Positions 53,501 through 63,700 of a stretch of DNA of 64,000 nt are shown here, piece by piece; the first letter of the stretch is position 1; each line of letters begins with the position of its first letter. Below the pieces are notes generated by a model, which was not told the origin of the DNA, did no database searches, and saw nothing but the letters and a program-made list of their open reading frames with translations. Source of the stretch: Macrosoma leucophasiata (lineage: Eukaryota; Arthropoda; Insecta; Lepidoptera; Hedylidae); assembly GCA_036365455.1 (NCBI GenBank), contig JAWQUS010000020.1:1089001-1153000 (forward strand). The letters run 5' to 3'. Position numbers and translations under genes: made by a program.

Positions 53501-56500
53501 ACAAAGTTCAAAATGCAGATGCGTTACCACTCCTGAGGCCTAAGGTGTTATTGCCTCTGTGCCGGAAATTATAGGGCTACCTGACCGGAACACGATAGTG
53601 CTGAACATTACCATTTAGCGGCAAGTATATTAGGTAATGCGGTGGCGCCTACGCCCGCGAGCTCCGTCACAGGAGCTCTACCACCAGTAAAAACATTAAA
53701 ACTTGGATCAATAATACAGTGTTTCGGTGCAAAAGTGGTAAGTACAATCAACTGGAACCATGCAATGGTGTCGTATCTAATAATGTTACCCACCTTGAAT
53801 CTGCATCCAATCTTGTAGTCTTTCCATTCTTCTTCCACTTCCCTCCATCATAGGACATATTCTTTAGCACAGTAGCATCTCTCATTCCTGGAGAACCTGG
53901 TGGTGACACGTGCTCCCGTATCGTGTCTTCAAGGTTGGAAGGCGCGTACCCAGAATCGTTGTTCCCGTTTGGATCAGGAACTGATTGTGATTTAAGGTTT
54001 TTTCTTGGTGTTCTGCAGGGAAATATCAAACTAATGCAGCACAGAGGGTAAGTGATATCCAGCTAGTAGGAAAGAAAAGCTGGATATTTTTTTGACAGAA
54101 GGACTAAACATGCGTAGTATCTTTTATATATGTAGAATAATGATTCTGATTGAATAGTATTTTTTGTTCTTTGCATAGGTTACTTAGATAGTAGCCTAAA
54201 TATTAATAATTATTTATATGTCTCGTATGCAAGCACGCGCTGGCTCATGAAAAGTGGACAACTAAGTCAACTGAATGTATTACGCAACAATGGGGAAGTT
54301 GCCAATGTACGGTCAATCCCGAAGACCTAAGCGATAAAGCGACAAGCATCTTCGAAAATACTTAGTCTACTGTCTTATTTGCGAATCGTAAGTAAAAATG
54401 TATCAATTAGAACAATTAAATCTCCCTTTCCCTGGTGACATGGTGATACCTTACTTTGTTCCAATCACTTTTTCATGAGTTTATCTTTGTGCCCTGGGTT
54501 AATAAATGATTTAATTATCATCATATTATTATTTACTGGTGGTAGAACTAAATGAACCTGAACCTGATGTGCAACAAAGAGACAGATAATGTACATTATC
54601 CTAATGGACCTCTGTAATGGACGTGTAGCACTGATTCACATAGTGATAGTGAAACTGATTTATGTTTAATTTTAGAATAGGAATACTAACATAGAATTAA
54701 GTAATATTGTTACTAACACTATGATGAGCTTTGTTGCTTAATTAATTAAATAAATAATAATTATTATTATTATCGTACTCCGGTTGGATGGTAATAATAT
54801 TATTCTTGTGATTTCTGGCCAAACAGGCAATCTCCGCTATTTGGACTTGGAAGTGGGAAGGCATTATAGGTTTCTAGTTTTTAAATTGATGCCTATAGGA
54901 GATAGTTTTTTTTTTAGTCTCATGAACTGTTTACTACTTTCATGTCATACCTGCACATTATAAACCTTCCTTATTTTGTGGCACTCTAATCGGTCTTTTT
55001 TCTCTATAAACTTAATTCGTATAAAAATGTATGTCATTCTAACGCCAGCTACGACTAAGAAGCTGTTATCAAGTGCTGGCATATGCACCAATATTTCTTG
55101 TCATCTACTCACTCTATTACATTTTCTCTAAGAATCATACCTTGTTGACTCCTCAGCCACAGTAGCCAACATGAACTCCGTAGATTTGTCGTTGGGTATG
55201 ACATGACACTCGTCCGCGTCAGCCTCCAGGTCTGCGGATCTCTTGTCAAAACTGCGATTAATAAAAGAACATGAATACTTTGTGGTAGTAGTGATATAAG
55301 TTGCACTTGGGTTTGGAGTTAGTTTTCTTAGAGCTACTATCAACAGGGAGCATTTCTGTGAAGAATTAGCTATGCTGCTTACGTTTTCTGATATTCTTCT
55401 AGAGTCAAATTCTATGTACACACAAAAACGATTATTCGCATTTTGGCAATCCCTGGGTCTCATTAGCAAGAGCTTGCAAAAACGTAATTGCACTATTATA
55501 TAGTGTTCAATGTTTGCATATATTAATGGGACATAATCATTTGTTATAATTATATGTATTGAAATTGGCGCTCGTTATTATTTTATAACAAACATTATTG
55601 TCATGTTACCTGTCATCGTGATCATCTTCATTACTTCCAGAGCCGGTGTTAGTCGGTCTGTCATCTAGCGCAGTCTCTAACTGTCTTGTCTGCGCTACGT
55701 TTTCTATCACCACCGCTGTCGTGGCTCCTGTTATTGTGTCTCCTGCTACGGGAGGCTTTTTCGCTGCCCGTTGCTTTTTCGCTCGTTTTCTTAACGCCTG
55801 TGTACAATGTAGTTTTTTTTTTAATAGATGATAACTTTTTGTATGGAATCAACCAGCTGCCTTAATAAGTAAATTTGTACCGGCGTATTTTGTTTTGATG
55901 GCAATGGGTTATATTGAGATTTTTTATGTAGCCTATCGATATCGACACAAAACTGTAGATTGAAATGCAGTTGCATCGCCACCCATGAAGCCTAAGTTGC
56001 TATGCCTCTGTGATAGTTGTTACAGGGCCATACATTACCATCTAACTGGATCATGATAGCGCTGAATACAACTATTTATTGGCAGATCCTCAAACTTCGA
56101 CACGAAAAATCTAAGGTATCTGCAGAAGCCATATATTATTATGTTTATATTACAAATTATATTAAATGCGAGCAATCTGGGATGTTGAACGTTACATTAA
56201 CTCTTTATCAATTTTATATTAGCCTGTTGCTACATCATAACCGTTTATCAGTTCAAAAATCTAATAAAAAAAGAATCAGAAATAATACACTTTTCCAGAT
56301 CTTTTATGCACATAAAGAACAGCAGCTGCCAATGATTACAAAGGTTCAACTAAAGCTAGCCTAGTTTACTAAGTAAAGAAATCAAACAAACCTTAAAAAT
56401 ATTATAATAAAGGAACATCATCATGATGCAGGGTATGTAGAAAGAGCCGATGGAAGAGTAGAGCACGTAGTTCTGGCTGTTGAAGAGGCATTCGTCGAAG

Positions 56501-57717
56501 TTGCGGTCGGGCGTGTCGTTCAGGCCGAGCACGATGGGTGCCCCAATGGCTGCCGACACTAGCCACACCAGCACGATGGTAAACCATACGCGTTTGTTGT
56601 TCTTATGTTTTGCATATTTTATTGGCTGCGTTACTGCTATGTACCTGGGTAACAATAATGAGATGTTATGATAATTTCAATTAAAAGTCGTGCCGGATAA
56701 AGTCCCTTGCACATTAATTACACCCACTCAACGCCAATCCAAGACCGTTCCAACTAGAAATATAGATTCGGTATTAACGAGTGATCAACAAGGCGATTAA
56801 CGCATCGGTCACAAGTGCAGAACTTAGCGTCAATGAGTGAGTAGTGCGTCGTCAACGAGTTGAAAGCGCGTCAACCAGCTCAATCTTACGCAGAACTCGT
56901 TACTCGAATTTGATTTAGTTTGGCAACAAGGCAACAACTCGTTTGTAGTCTGTCCGTCAGTGACAGTCAATAGGTGGATAACACGTGGACCACGTTGACA
57001 AGATTGAAATTGTCAACGTATATACATTATATACAAATATTACATAGAGCTTACATTTCAATGCCATACTGTGAGTTGAGTTGGAGTTGGGTCGGCGTTG
57101 CGTCGATGTAATGTGCAAAGACTTTTAAAGGTATCCTTAGCATGTCTACAAGCACCAGTTCCTGGCTGCCCTTTATCAGCGATTGCGTGCGACTTTCCTT
57201 TATTACCAAGTCATCATTTGGTGTGGTGAGCATCTCTTAATGGTTAACACACATGAATTTATTTTTAAATTCTTCTTTCGAAATACATGCACAATAAAAG
57301 TATTCCTCGTCGTCTCGTGTTGAACAGAACCAAATCTGCTAGACTTATACTTTTTTAATTATTATTTTTTGTTCCCGTGTCGTAGTTCAAAGACTTAGGA
57401 ACCACTGAATTATCTATCTGTCTCCAAATGGTAGTGCAGCACTATTATGTTCCGTTTAGAAGGTAACCTGCATTTGATCTCTAGATTTTGTGTAGTTTTC
57501 TTCAGGCTGTAGTATTCACTAACAAACAATATGAACTACTCGCTTGTTTGTCACCATCATAGCAAACAAAATTCAGAAACGGGCGAAATAGTTCCATCAA
57601 CACTCACCTATCAACAGATATTGCGACTAAGTTGAATATGCTGGATGTTGATGACGTCACGTCCATCGCAATGTACACGTCACATATAAAAGCTGGGAGT
57701 CCCCAAGAGCCGTTCAC
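50356..57717 (-). CDS. Dop2R: D2-like dopamine receptor, TM3 to C-terminus (7 exons)
   Basis: A G-protein-coupled receptor of the plasma membrane that, in its family, binds dopamine and couples to Gi/o to lower cAMP. Seven exons join in frame to 1308 bases: 435 residues and TAG. Diagnostic features are Asp in IAMDV of TM3 (amine contact), the DRY motif at the end of TM3, the three serines in YSSIGSFY of TM5, a roughly 190-residue third intracellular loop, FLFCWAPFF in TM6 and NPVIY in TM7. The chain ends KILKCST, with a Cys that may be palmitoylated. The extracellular N-terminus, TM1 and TM2 are not in the window. The loop holds the segment CHVIPNDKSTEFMLATV, which I recognise from insect Dop2R. 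The loop exons are where insect Dop2R transcripts are alternatively spliced. Five introns use GT-AG and one uses GC-AG. Confidence 0.93.
50571..52256 (-). other. Dop2R last intron (GC-AG)
   Basis: 1.7 kb from GCAAGT to TTTCAG on the minus strand. It includes a dispersed element at about 51703-51830 (CGGGATCGGGGCGTCGGGAC, GAAGATAATTCTTCCACTAG) related to 39.4-39.6 kb. No other feature. Confidence 0.7.
52257..52468 (-). CDS. Dop2R: Dop2R exon: end of loop into TM6, GC donor
   Basis: 212 bases, acceptor TTCTCAG. It encodes NASIALRSEDDHEASTYDVR, then ATARFTIYKANKASKKKREK, SSAKKERKATKTLAIVL and the first base of Gly. The basic KKERKATKTLAIVLG stretch enters TM6 and is highly conserved in the family. 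The donor reads CTAG|GCAAGT: GC replaces GT, while the remaining positions match the donor consensus, as in genuine GC-AG introns. No GT site nearby keeps frame and sequence conservation. Confidence 0.92.
52848..53130 (+). repeat. Family-B SINE in a Dop2R intron
   Basis: tRNA-like head on the plus strand: ACTGCCTCAGTAGCCTAGTG and CTGGGTTCGATTCCCAGGTC. The body ends CAGCGTGAAGTAACGTTTT. It is antisense to Dop2R. Confidence 0.88.
53390..53690 (-). repeat. Family-A short repeat in a Dop2R intron
   Basis: T tract then AATGTAATGGAAGTGGCTAA through GGAGCTCTACCACCAGTAA. It carries a private tandem AGGCCTAAAGGCCTTTAGG near 53470 that makes a small palindrome. Same strand as the gene; its right end is 104 bases from an exon. 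Confidence 0.9.
53794..54012 (-). CDS. Dop2R: Dop2R exon: loop, Pro/Ser-rich
   Basis: 219 bases, acceptor TTCTGCAG, donor GTGGGT. It encodes VPDPNGNNDSGYAPSNLEDT, then VSPPGSPGMRDATVLKNMSY and KKNGKTTRLDADS. The DPNGNxDSGYA motif recurs in insect Dop2R. It is also phase 2 on both sides and a multiple of three in length, so it too could be skipped without a frameshift. Confidence 0.9.
54013..55140 (-). other. Dop2R intron in the loop region
   Basis: 1.1 kb. Around 54536-54690 there are traces of a family-A repeat (TTACTGGTGGTAGAACT). No additional exon with frame and splice sites was recognised. Confidence 0.5.
55141..55251 (-). CDS. Dop2R: Dop2R exon: conserved loop segment
   Basis: 111 bases, acceptor AATCGCAG, donor GTATGA. 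It encodes (S)FDKRSADLEADADECHVI followed by PNDKSTEFMLATVAEEST. The NDKSTEFMLATV block is the most recognisable part of the insect Dop2R loop. Length is a multiple of three with phase 2 on both sides, so skipping it would keep the frame. That makes it a candidate cassette exon. Confidence 0.9.
55610..55797 (-). CDS. Dop2R: Dop2R exon: start of third intracellular loop
   Basis: 188 bases, acceptor GTACACAG, donor GTAACA. It encodes ALRKRAKKQRAAKKPPVAGD, then VVIENVAQTRQLETALDD and TNTGSGSNEDDHDD. The basic start just after TM5 is the G-protein contact region. The acidic, Ser-rich remainder is typical of the loop. Reading frame is fixed by phases 0 and 2 of the flanking exons. Confidence 0.9.
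55798..56391 (-). other. Dop2R intron with a worn family-A repeat
   Basis: 55920-56088 is a diverged minus-strand family-A copy (TATGCCTCTGTGATAGTTGT, ACAGGGCCATACATTACCAT). The 115-codon plus-strand frame at 56017 overlaps it and is not a gene. Confidence 0.6.
56392..56644 (-). CDS. Dop2R: Dop2R exon: TM4-TM5
   Basis: 253 bases after acceptor TTACCCAG, donor GTTTGT. It starts with the last base of Arg and continues YIAVTQPIKYAKHKNNKRV, then TM4 (FTIVLVWLVSAAIGAPIVLG). The second extracellular loop carries the disulfide Cys (DECLFN), and TM5 has YSSIGSFYIPCIMMMFLYYN. The three TM5 serines expected to contact catechol hydroxyls are all present. It ends at IFK, phase 0. Confidence 0.94.
56645..57607 (-). 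other. Dop2R intron between the TM3 and TM4 exons
   Basis: Contains a possible small DNA element at about 56690-57130: AAAGTCCCTTGCACATTA near 56699 opposes TAATGTGCAAAGACTTTT near 57110. A worn family-A fragment lies at 57423-57566 (CAAATGGTAGTGCAGCACTA, TTCAGGCTGTAGTATTCAC). Confidence 0.5.
57608..57717 (-). CDS. Dop2R: Dop2R exon: TM3
   Basis: 110 bases after acceptor TTCGCAG and before donor GTGAGTG. It encodes VNGSWGLPAFICDVYIAMDV and TSSTSSIFNLVAISVD, then two bases of the Arg codon. It contains the conserved TM3 Cys for the extracellular disulfide, the amine-binding Asp in MDV, and the start of DRY, which the next exon completes. The preceding exon (TM1-TM2) would lie at higher coordinates and was not found before the errantivirus. 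Confidence 0.93.
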
Positions 57718-58111
57718 CTGCGAACAAAAGTCAACCGTAAATCATACGAATAAGAATCAAATCACAAGGGCGGAAATAAACCTATTTAACCGGAGATTCT
57801 GTGTTTTATCGGCTTACATCTGATGCTAAGAAAATATTATTTGCGATGCTCTTTCTGTCATTTTCTCGCTCGAAACAGATATGTTCGTAATGATGGAAAT
57901 GAGGTTAAAATGATGGGGTTCGACGATTATTATGTTACGCACAGCCTTCTCATTTATGGGATTATTAAGCTATTGCATAGCTTCTATCGCGGGCCTTGAG
58001 CGCGGGGACCGAATTCAGAAATTCCGTAACGTAAAAAACCGGACGCTCCGGATTACAAATTTTAAACTCATTTAAAGAAAGTCATGTATAATTTCGCCGT
58101 CCGACCTCGTG
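57718..58111 (-). other. DNA upstream of the Dop2R TM3 exon
   Basis: Presumed intron; nothing recognised. Confidence 0.4.
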
Positions 58112-58191
58112 GGTAGCGTGGCCGAGCGGTTTAAGAGCTGGTTTAAGGCACCAGTCTCTTCGGAGGCGTGGGTTTGAATCCCACCGCTGCC
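58112..58191 (+). tRNA. tRNA-Leu (anticodon AAG), slightly decayed
   Basis: The acceptor stem GGTAGCG pairs with CGCTGCC. The anticodon stem is CTGGT/ACCAG around the loop TTAAGGC (anticodon AAG), with the long class II variable arm TCTCTTCGGAGGC and T-stem GTGGG/CCCAC. A run of five T at 58199-58203 suits RNA polymerase III termination. Two faults suggest decay: the T-loop is TTTGAAT instead of TTCGAAT, changing an invariant B-box base, and the 3' side of the D-stem reads GAG with one base missing. It may be a retired gene copy rather than a source of tRNA. Confidence 0.8.
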
Positions 58192-58270
58192 AAGATTGTT
58201 TTTATTCATTTTTTTTTATTGTTTGTTTTTCCATTCAATATTTAAAAAGTGGTAAATATTAATAGAAAAT

Positions 58271-58566
58271 ATTTTTTTTTTTTTTTTTTTTTTAATGTAA
58301 TGGAAGTGGTAAACAAGCATGCAGTTCACGTTGATGTTAAGTGATGACTGCAGCCTATAGACACCCACACAAAGACTAAGGTCAAAATGCAGATGCGTTA
58401 CCACTCCTGAGGCCTAAGGTGTTACGCCTCTGTGCCGGAAATTACAGGGCCGTACATTACCACCTGACCGGAACACGATAGTGCTGAACACTACCATTTA
58501 GCGGCAAGTATATTAGGTAATGCGGTGGTGCCTACGCCCGCGAGCTCCGTCACTGGAGCTCTACCA
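58271..58566 (-). repeat. Family-A short repeat, full length, young (family reference)
   Basis: This copy best shows the family. Read on the minus strand it starts TTGGTAGAGCTCCAGTGACG, passes CACTATCGTGTTCCGGTCAG, CGGCACAGAGGCGTAACACC, TTTTGACCTTAGTCTTTGTG and CAGTCATCACTTAACATCAA, and ends CTTCCATTACATT with more than 20 A. Length is about 290 bases, with no coding capacity. The A tail implies copying by LINE machinery. TGGTAGAGCTC and GTGTTCCGGTC only weakly resemble polymerase III A and B boxes, so the origin of the head is open. More than 25 copies or fragments lie in this window on both strands. Confidence 0.9.
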
Positions 58567-58734
58567 ATAATTGTTTCATTTTTCTATTTTTTTTCTTTTA
58601 TTTGCATTTTCTTTTGTTTTGCATAATTTTAGATAATTATGTAAATGCACTAGCTTTACCGCGGCAGTCCCCGAGTACCACACGTCTTTTTTTTTTTCGA
58701 TCCCGTTTACACACAGCGGAATGGATACGGTATT

Positions 58735-59047
58735 TGTTTAGATACTAATTACGAGATGCGCAGCGATGGATCTCAAAAAAAACCAATTAACTTTTTGAAC
58801 CAGTTTATTTCACAGTCCACAATTTTATTATATTATATACTAATAACTTATTAATTAAGGTATATCTTAATGATCCGATTTTAGGCAACAAGAAGACATA
58901 AAGTAAAACTAGGTTTTGTCCTATCGGTCCGATTCGTGGATGACAAAAGGCGCGGTACGAACATGCAGTTCGGTTTTATAATAATTAAAATTAGGGTTGC
59001 GCAATTCCGGTAACGCGCGGTCTGTAGAGGCCGCCCAGGATGTAACA
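58735..59047 (-). mobile_element. Probable 3' LTR of the errantivirus
   Basis: The start at 59047 (minus strand TGTTACATCC) is well placed, directly after the polypurine tract CTGAGGAGGGAGA (59060-59048). An AATAAA at about 58811 fits the R region. The end is less certain: AACA at 58738-58735 would give TGTT...AACA inverted ends and an AATA flank, but the 5' LTR is outside the window, so length and target duplication cannot be checked. Confidence 0.5.
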
Positions 59048-59060
59048 TCTCCCTCCTCAG
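59048..59060 (-). promoter_or_regulatory. Polypurine tract
   Basis: CTGAGGAGGGAGA immediately precedes the LTR start and follows env by 8 bases. This is the usual plus-strand DNA primer site of LTR retroelements. Confidence 0.8.
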
Positions 59061-59068
59061 ATGAGCAA

Positions 59069-60761
59069 CTATTTTCCTATTTTAAAGGAAAATGTTGCGT
59101 CTCGATTACTTGCATCTTGCATTTCAACATCATTCGTCGAATTGTTAATTTTCAATCTTTGGCTTCTAACACGAAGACAGTAAAAGACGCCGATAGTTGC
59201 AGCTGCAGTTATTACTCCGAACACGATTGCGTAAAGCGGTACAATCGTGTGATAAAGTACATCGATGGTGGCATCTGATTCAACTTGCACAGGTGTTCCG
59301 ATTGCGATTTGTTTTTGGATGTTGTGTAATGTACTGAGATTTGTCGAAGACAGGTGGTAACTTTGTGGGCCACTTCGTTCGATTCCGCGAAATTGCTCTG
59401 CCGTGGGAAGTGCAATAATTTCGATACTGATTCCTTTTATTCTATCATCGATATTGACTATTGTAAACTCCGGCGTTCTAATCTTGTATCGTTTAGGTAA
59501 TGTTGCGACGTAGCTACCTTCCAGTAATTGATGCTTTTCTAGTCCACAGGATAACTGCACTCTTGTAGGTTTTGGAAATGAGATGATGTAATGGCGACTG
59601 TCTAGCTTAGTTAAAGCCTCCTTGTTCATAGAGATAGGCGTGACATGGCACGTTTCATCTACCTCCTGTGAGTTAATGATTTTATTCAGACAGTCAAAGC
59701 CCGTGCGAATTTGATGTCCTAGGTGCTGCTCGCAGACGTAGGTGCTATCTACCTTCGGGCATTCAGCCTCTATGTATACAAAATCTTTAGAATTGGAAGC
59801 CATAAAAGGATATAAAGGAAGGATCACAAGATGATCTTTATTGGGTACTGGACACAATCTATATAGTTGAAATGTTAGTTTTAAAGTTATTGGAAACTTA
59901 AGAACAACCACAATTTTATTATTAGAACAATATGTACCTAAGCTAATTATTTCATAATAATACCTAATATCAAAATTTAAAATCTCATCTGTTCTATATA
60001 GCGAACGCAATTTGCTTAACATTAAATTAATATCGTTAACTGATAGAATAGAATGGTGCAAAGACATTGTGCGGCTAAATGCTAAAATGTTCTCTATCCT
60101 AATAGTTTCGCTTAATAATTCTTGCACATTTTCGCTAAGTAGTACGAATAATTGGGCAAGATACGAAAACTTAAATGTGCGCTCTCTATCTGATGACGTC
60201 ATGTTTATGACGTGTGAGAGTGCCTGGCTTAACTTAACTTGATTAAAAGTTAAATTTTGTAGTACCTGCATTTGTTGAGCTGAAAAAGCCTGAAATAAAG
60301 TTACATGCTTATTAAACTCGTCCGAAATTATTTTTTCATTTCGTTTTAGTAAATGTAATGCATTCTCAAACCTTACAGCATCATCATAATCTAAATTGCC
60401 CGATATTGATTTTATAAGCGTACCTAACGGGTTTATTAGGCCTCTTTTACTTCTTACTTTGGGCTGAAATGTACTTAGTTGAGACTGTATTTTATTTAAT
60501 TTAAAAATAATTAATTTCATTTGAGATTTAAATAGGGAATAAGTGCTATTATTTAACTGAGTCATTAAATCAGACAGTTGCCGTCTTAAATGAGATATAT
60601 GGTTTTCCATCATATCTAGGTTAATTTCTTGTAGAAATGTATGATAGTGAGAAACTATTTTAGTCGCTCCCATCTTGTAGGGTAAGATTCCAGGTCCATT
60701 GTCGAGGCTTTCAAGTCGGATCTCTTGTGCTTGGGCCAGGTGTGTCAATATCAGTAGAAAC
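59069..60761 (-). CDS. env: Errantivirus envelope protein, spliced 3' exon
   Basis: An F-type envelope glycoprotein as carried by insect errantiviruses, acting at the membrane of particles or cells. The exon probably starts at 60761, after the acceptor TTTGTTACAG. Its first codons (FLLILTHLAQAQE) form a signal peptide core. From the Leu of ILTHL (60748) there are 559 residues. A furin-type site RSKR at about residues 99-102 is followed by a hydrophobic fusion-peptide-like stretch beginning GLINPLG. A coiled-coil-prone region, several Asn-X-Ser/Thr sites, a Cys-rich middle and a membrane anchor (about 500-524) follow, with a cytoplasmic tail of about 35 residues. The first ATG in frame lies after the signal peptide, so the initiator should come from a spliced upstream exon. 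No stops or frameshifts, so it looks intact. Neighbour pol overlaps it by about 50 bases in another frame. Confidence 0.85.
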
Positions 60762-63700
60762 CTGTAACAAATTAGAGTCGGTGTTCATAGTCTTTTTACG
60801 TCGTTTCAGTCGGTTTTTTGCTATGGGTCCACGTTTACGAGAGGTATAGATGTGAATAGGTAAGTTAGTCACTACTTTATCACAGGTGAAACGGGATGCT
60901 AACTTTTGTCGGTCTGCCATGGGGTTCCTTATAAAAATATCTTCATCAGGTGAGTACTGTACTACAGGTTCCCTATCACTATTACGTCGCGTCATAGTCG
61001 CTTGCCGTTCCGCGAACGACGAGTTATGTATAAGTTCGTAAACTGTGTCCATTTTACTACGGTGGTCTTGCATATACTTTTGTAACAATCTTTCTGTAAT
61101 ATTCAGGTCAGTTGGGTCCCTTGGGTCATAATGTCCAGTAATTAAGTCAAACGGCCTACATTTCGTCAGACTATGTATCGAACTATTGTATGCTATAAGA
61201 GCATAGGGGACTAAATTCAAAGCGGGTTCATTTTTATATTTTAATTTCAACAACCTCATATGTTCTAATAATGTACTATGGAAACGCTCTATCATGCCGT
61301 TTTCATTCGGTGCGTTAGCTGCAGTAGTATGATGTTGTATTTTATGCAGCCGCAAAAATTCAGCGACAACTTGGTTGGTGAACTCAGTTCCCTGATCAGT
61401 TGTCAAGGACATGGGAAAACCATGATGAGTGCAATAATTAAGTAAGGCTTTTATAATTTTAGGGGCGGTGCTGTCAGACATCAAGTATGCTTGTGCGTAC
61501 TTTGTGAATGAGTCTATGATTGTTAAGTACTTTTCATGTTCTATGGTCAAAACATCCGCGTGAACAATCTCAAACGGCCGGTTTGGGGGTGGTACGATTC
61601 TGAATTCTGGGCGTACTGGATTACGATCGTACTTAGCACAACCACACACAACGCATTCGTTTACGAATTTCGTTATGTCCATTTTCATTTTCGGCCAAAA
61701 ATAATTTTGTGATAAAGCTAGGTAGGTCTCATTTATACCACGATGATTAGTTTTACCTTCGTGATATTTTCGTATGATATCTTGCTGATTTAAATATTCA
61801 GATACATTTTCAATATCTTTTTTGACCAATATAAGTTTCATTGATGAACTACGGAAATTTCTCTGAATAATCGGGACAATACTATACATTTTTTCGATAG
61901 GTTTAATTAGGATAGCGGTACATAATTTTGGATCGACAAATTTTTTTATAACATCGACCACTTCTTGCTCAAAATTTTCTACAGAAATCTCTACTGAAAT
62001 ACGAAGATAAGTGTCGAACGGTTTCAGTACTAAAGGTTTTTTCCTAGGCATGCGATTAACTATATTCATAACAATCTGTTTTCTATATTTATTGAGGGGT
62101 TGATCGCTAATAGGTATTTCTAACGTTGGATTTTCGGCACCAGTATGAACAGTTTCTGTACAAGTTTCACTGTAGATAGGGCTACCGGCGGCGGTCAGAG
62201 TAGACAATGAATTACTCTGTTCACCAATAAGTGACGATGCAGTTAACGTTGATGACGTGCTCTGCCGTCGTGGTGCTTGTGACGTATTCACATGCATCGA
62301 GATTGTTTCGTCATTATGAATCTCAACACGTGATAGCGCGTCACAGTTCGTATTAAACTTACCCTTTTTGTAGATAACGGAATAATCAAATTCAGATAAT
62401 TTTAATCTCCACCTGGTTAGGCGCGAGTTAGGCTCTTTTACATTCATTAACCACTGTAGTGGCTTGTGGTCCGTAACTATTTTAAATTTACGTCCAAATA
62501 GGTAGGGCCTAAAATATTTGGTGGCCCAAACGATGGCCAAAAGTTCTTTTTCTATAGTCGAATAGTTGATCTCGCTGTCATTTAAGGTCCGCGATGCGTA
62601 AGCTATAGGTCGGTCACAGCCAATTGTACCTTGTGAGAGTACGGCTCCTAGCGCGAAGTTAGATGCGTCAGTTGTTAAAATGAAGTCTTTACTAAAGTCC
62701 GGATATTGTAAAATAGGGTCATTCGTCAATAATGTCTTACAATGTTCAAAGCATTTTATATAGTCGGGGGTTAGACGGATTTGAACACCTTTCTTCAAAC
62801 AAGAAGTTAGTGGCTTAGTCACATGGGCAAAATCAGGAATAAATCGTCTGTAGTACCCTAACAGTCCTAAAAATCCTTTTATTTGTTTAGTCGTCTTGGG
62901 TATGGGATAGTGAGTAATGGCCTTTATTTTATCGGGGTTAGGTTTCACACCATCGCGGGTTATTATGTGTCCCAGATATGGAGTTTCGCGTTTTAAAAAC
63001 TCCGATTTGTCCATTTGAATTTTTAAGTTGGACTGCCTCAGGCGTTCAAAAATCGTAGTGAGATTAACTATCATTTCTTGCAAAGAGGTAGCAAATACTA
63101 AAATGTCATCTAAGTACACGACACATATCTTATTAATTAACTCTCGAAGGACATTATCCATCACCCGCTGAAATGTTGAAGGTGAATTTTTTAATCCCAT
63201 AGGCATACGTAAAAATTCGTAATGCCCATGCTCTACACTGAATGCTGTCTTGTGAATATCCCTAGGGTTCATTTGGACCTGGAAGAATCCAGAACATAAG
63301 TCCAGCGAGCAATAATAATTACATTTACCTAATTTGTCCAATATTTCAGTCACGTTAGGTATCGGATATCTGTCGTCGATTGTCTTGTCGTTCAATTTCC
63401 TATAGTCAATGACTAAACGCCATTTCGTCTTTCCAGATGCGTCAGATTTTTTGGGGACCACCCATATAGGTGCGTTCCATGCAGAATTAGATGGTTGTAT
63501 TATGCCTTGGTTCAACATTTTTTTTATTTGGTTTTGAACCTCCTCTTTGTGTATATAAGGATATCTATAGGTCTTACTGTAGACGGGTAACTCGTCCGTG
63601 GTATTAATAGAGTGTTTAATTTCATTTGTAAATGTCAAAGGTTCATCCTCTAAATAAAATACATCGGCATATTTAGCACATAAGGATTTTAAATTGGCTG

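Noticed and set aside
56017..56364. 115-codon plus-strand frame
   Set aside because: Starts in a worn family-A repeat inside a Dop2R intron; no recognisable protein features.
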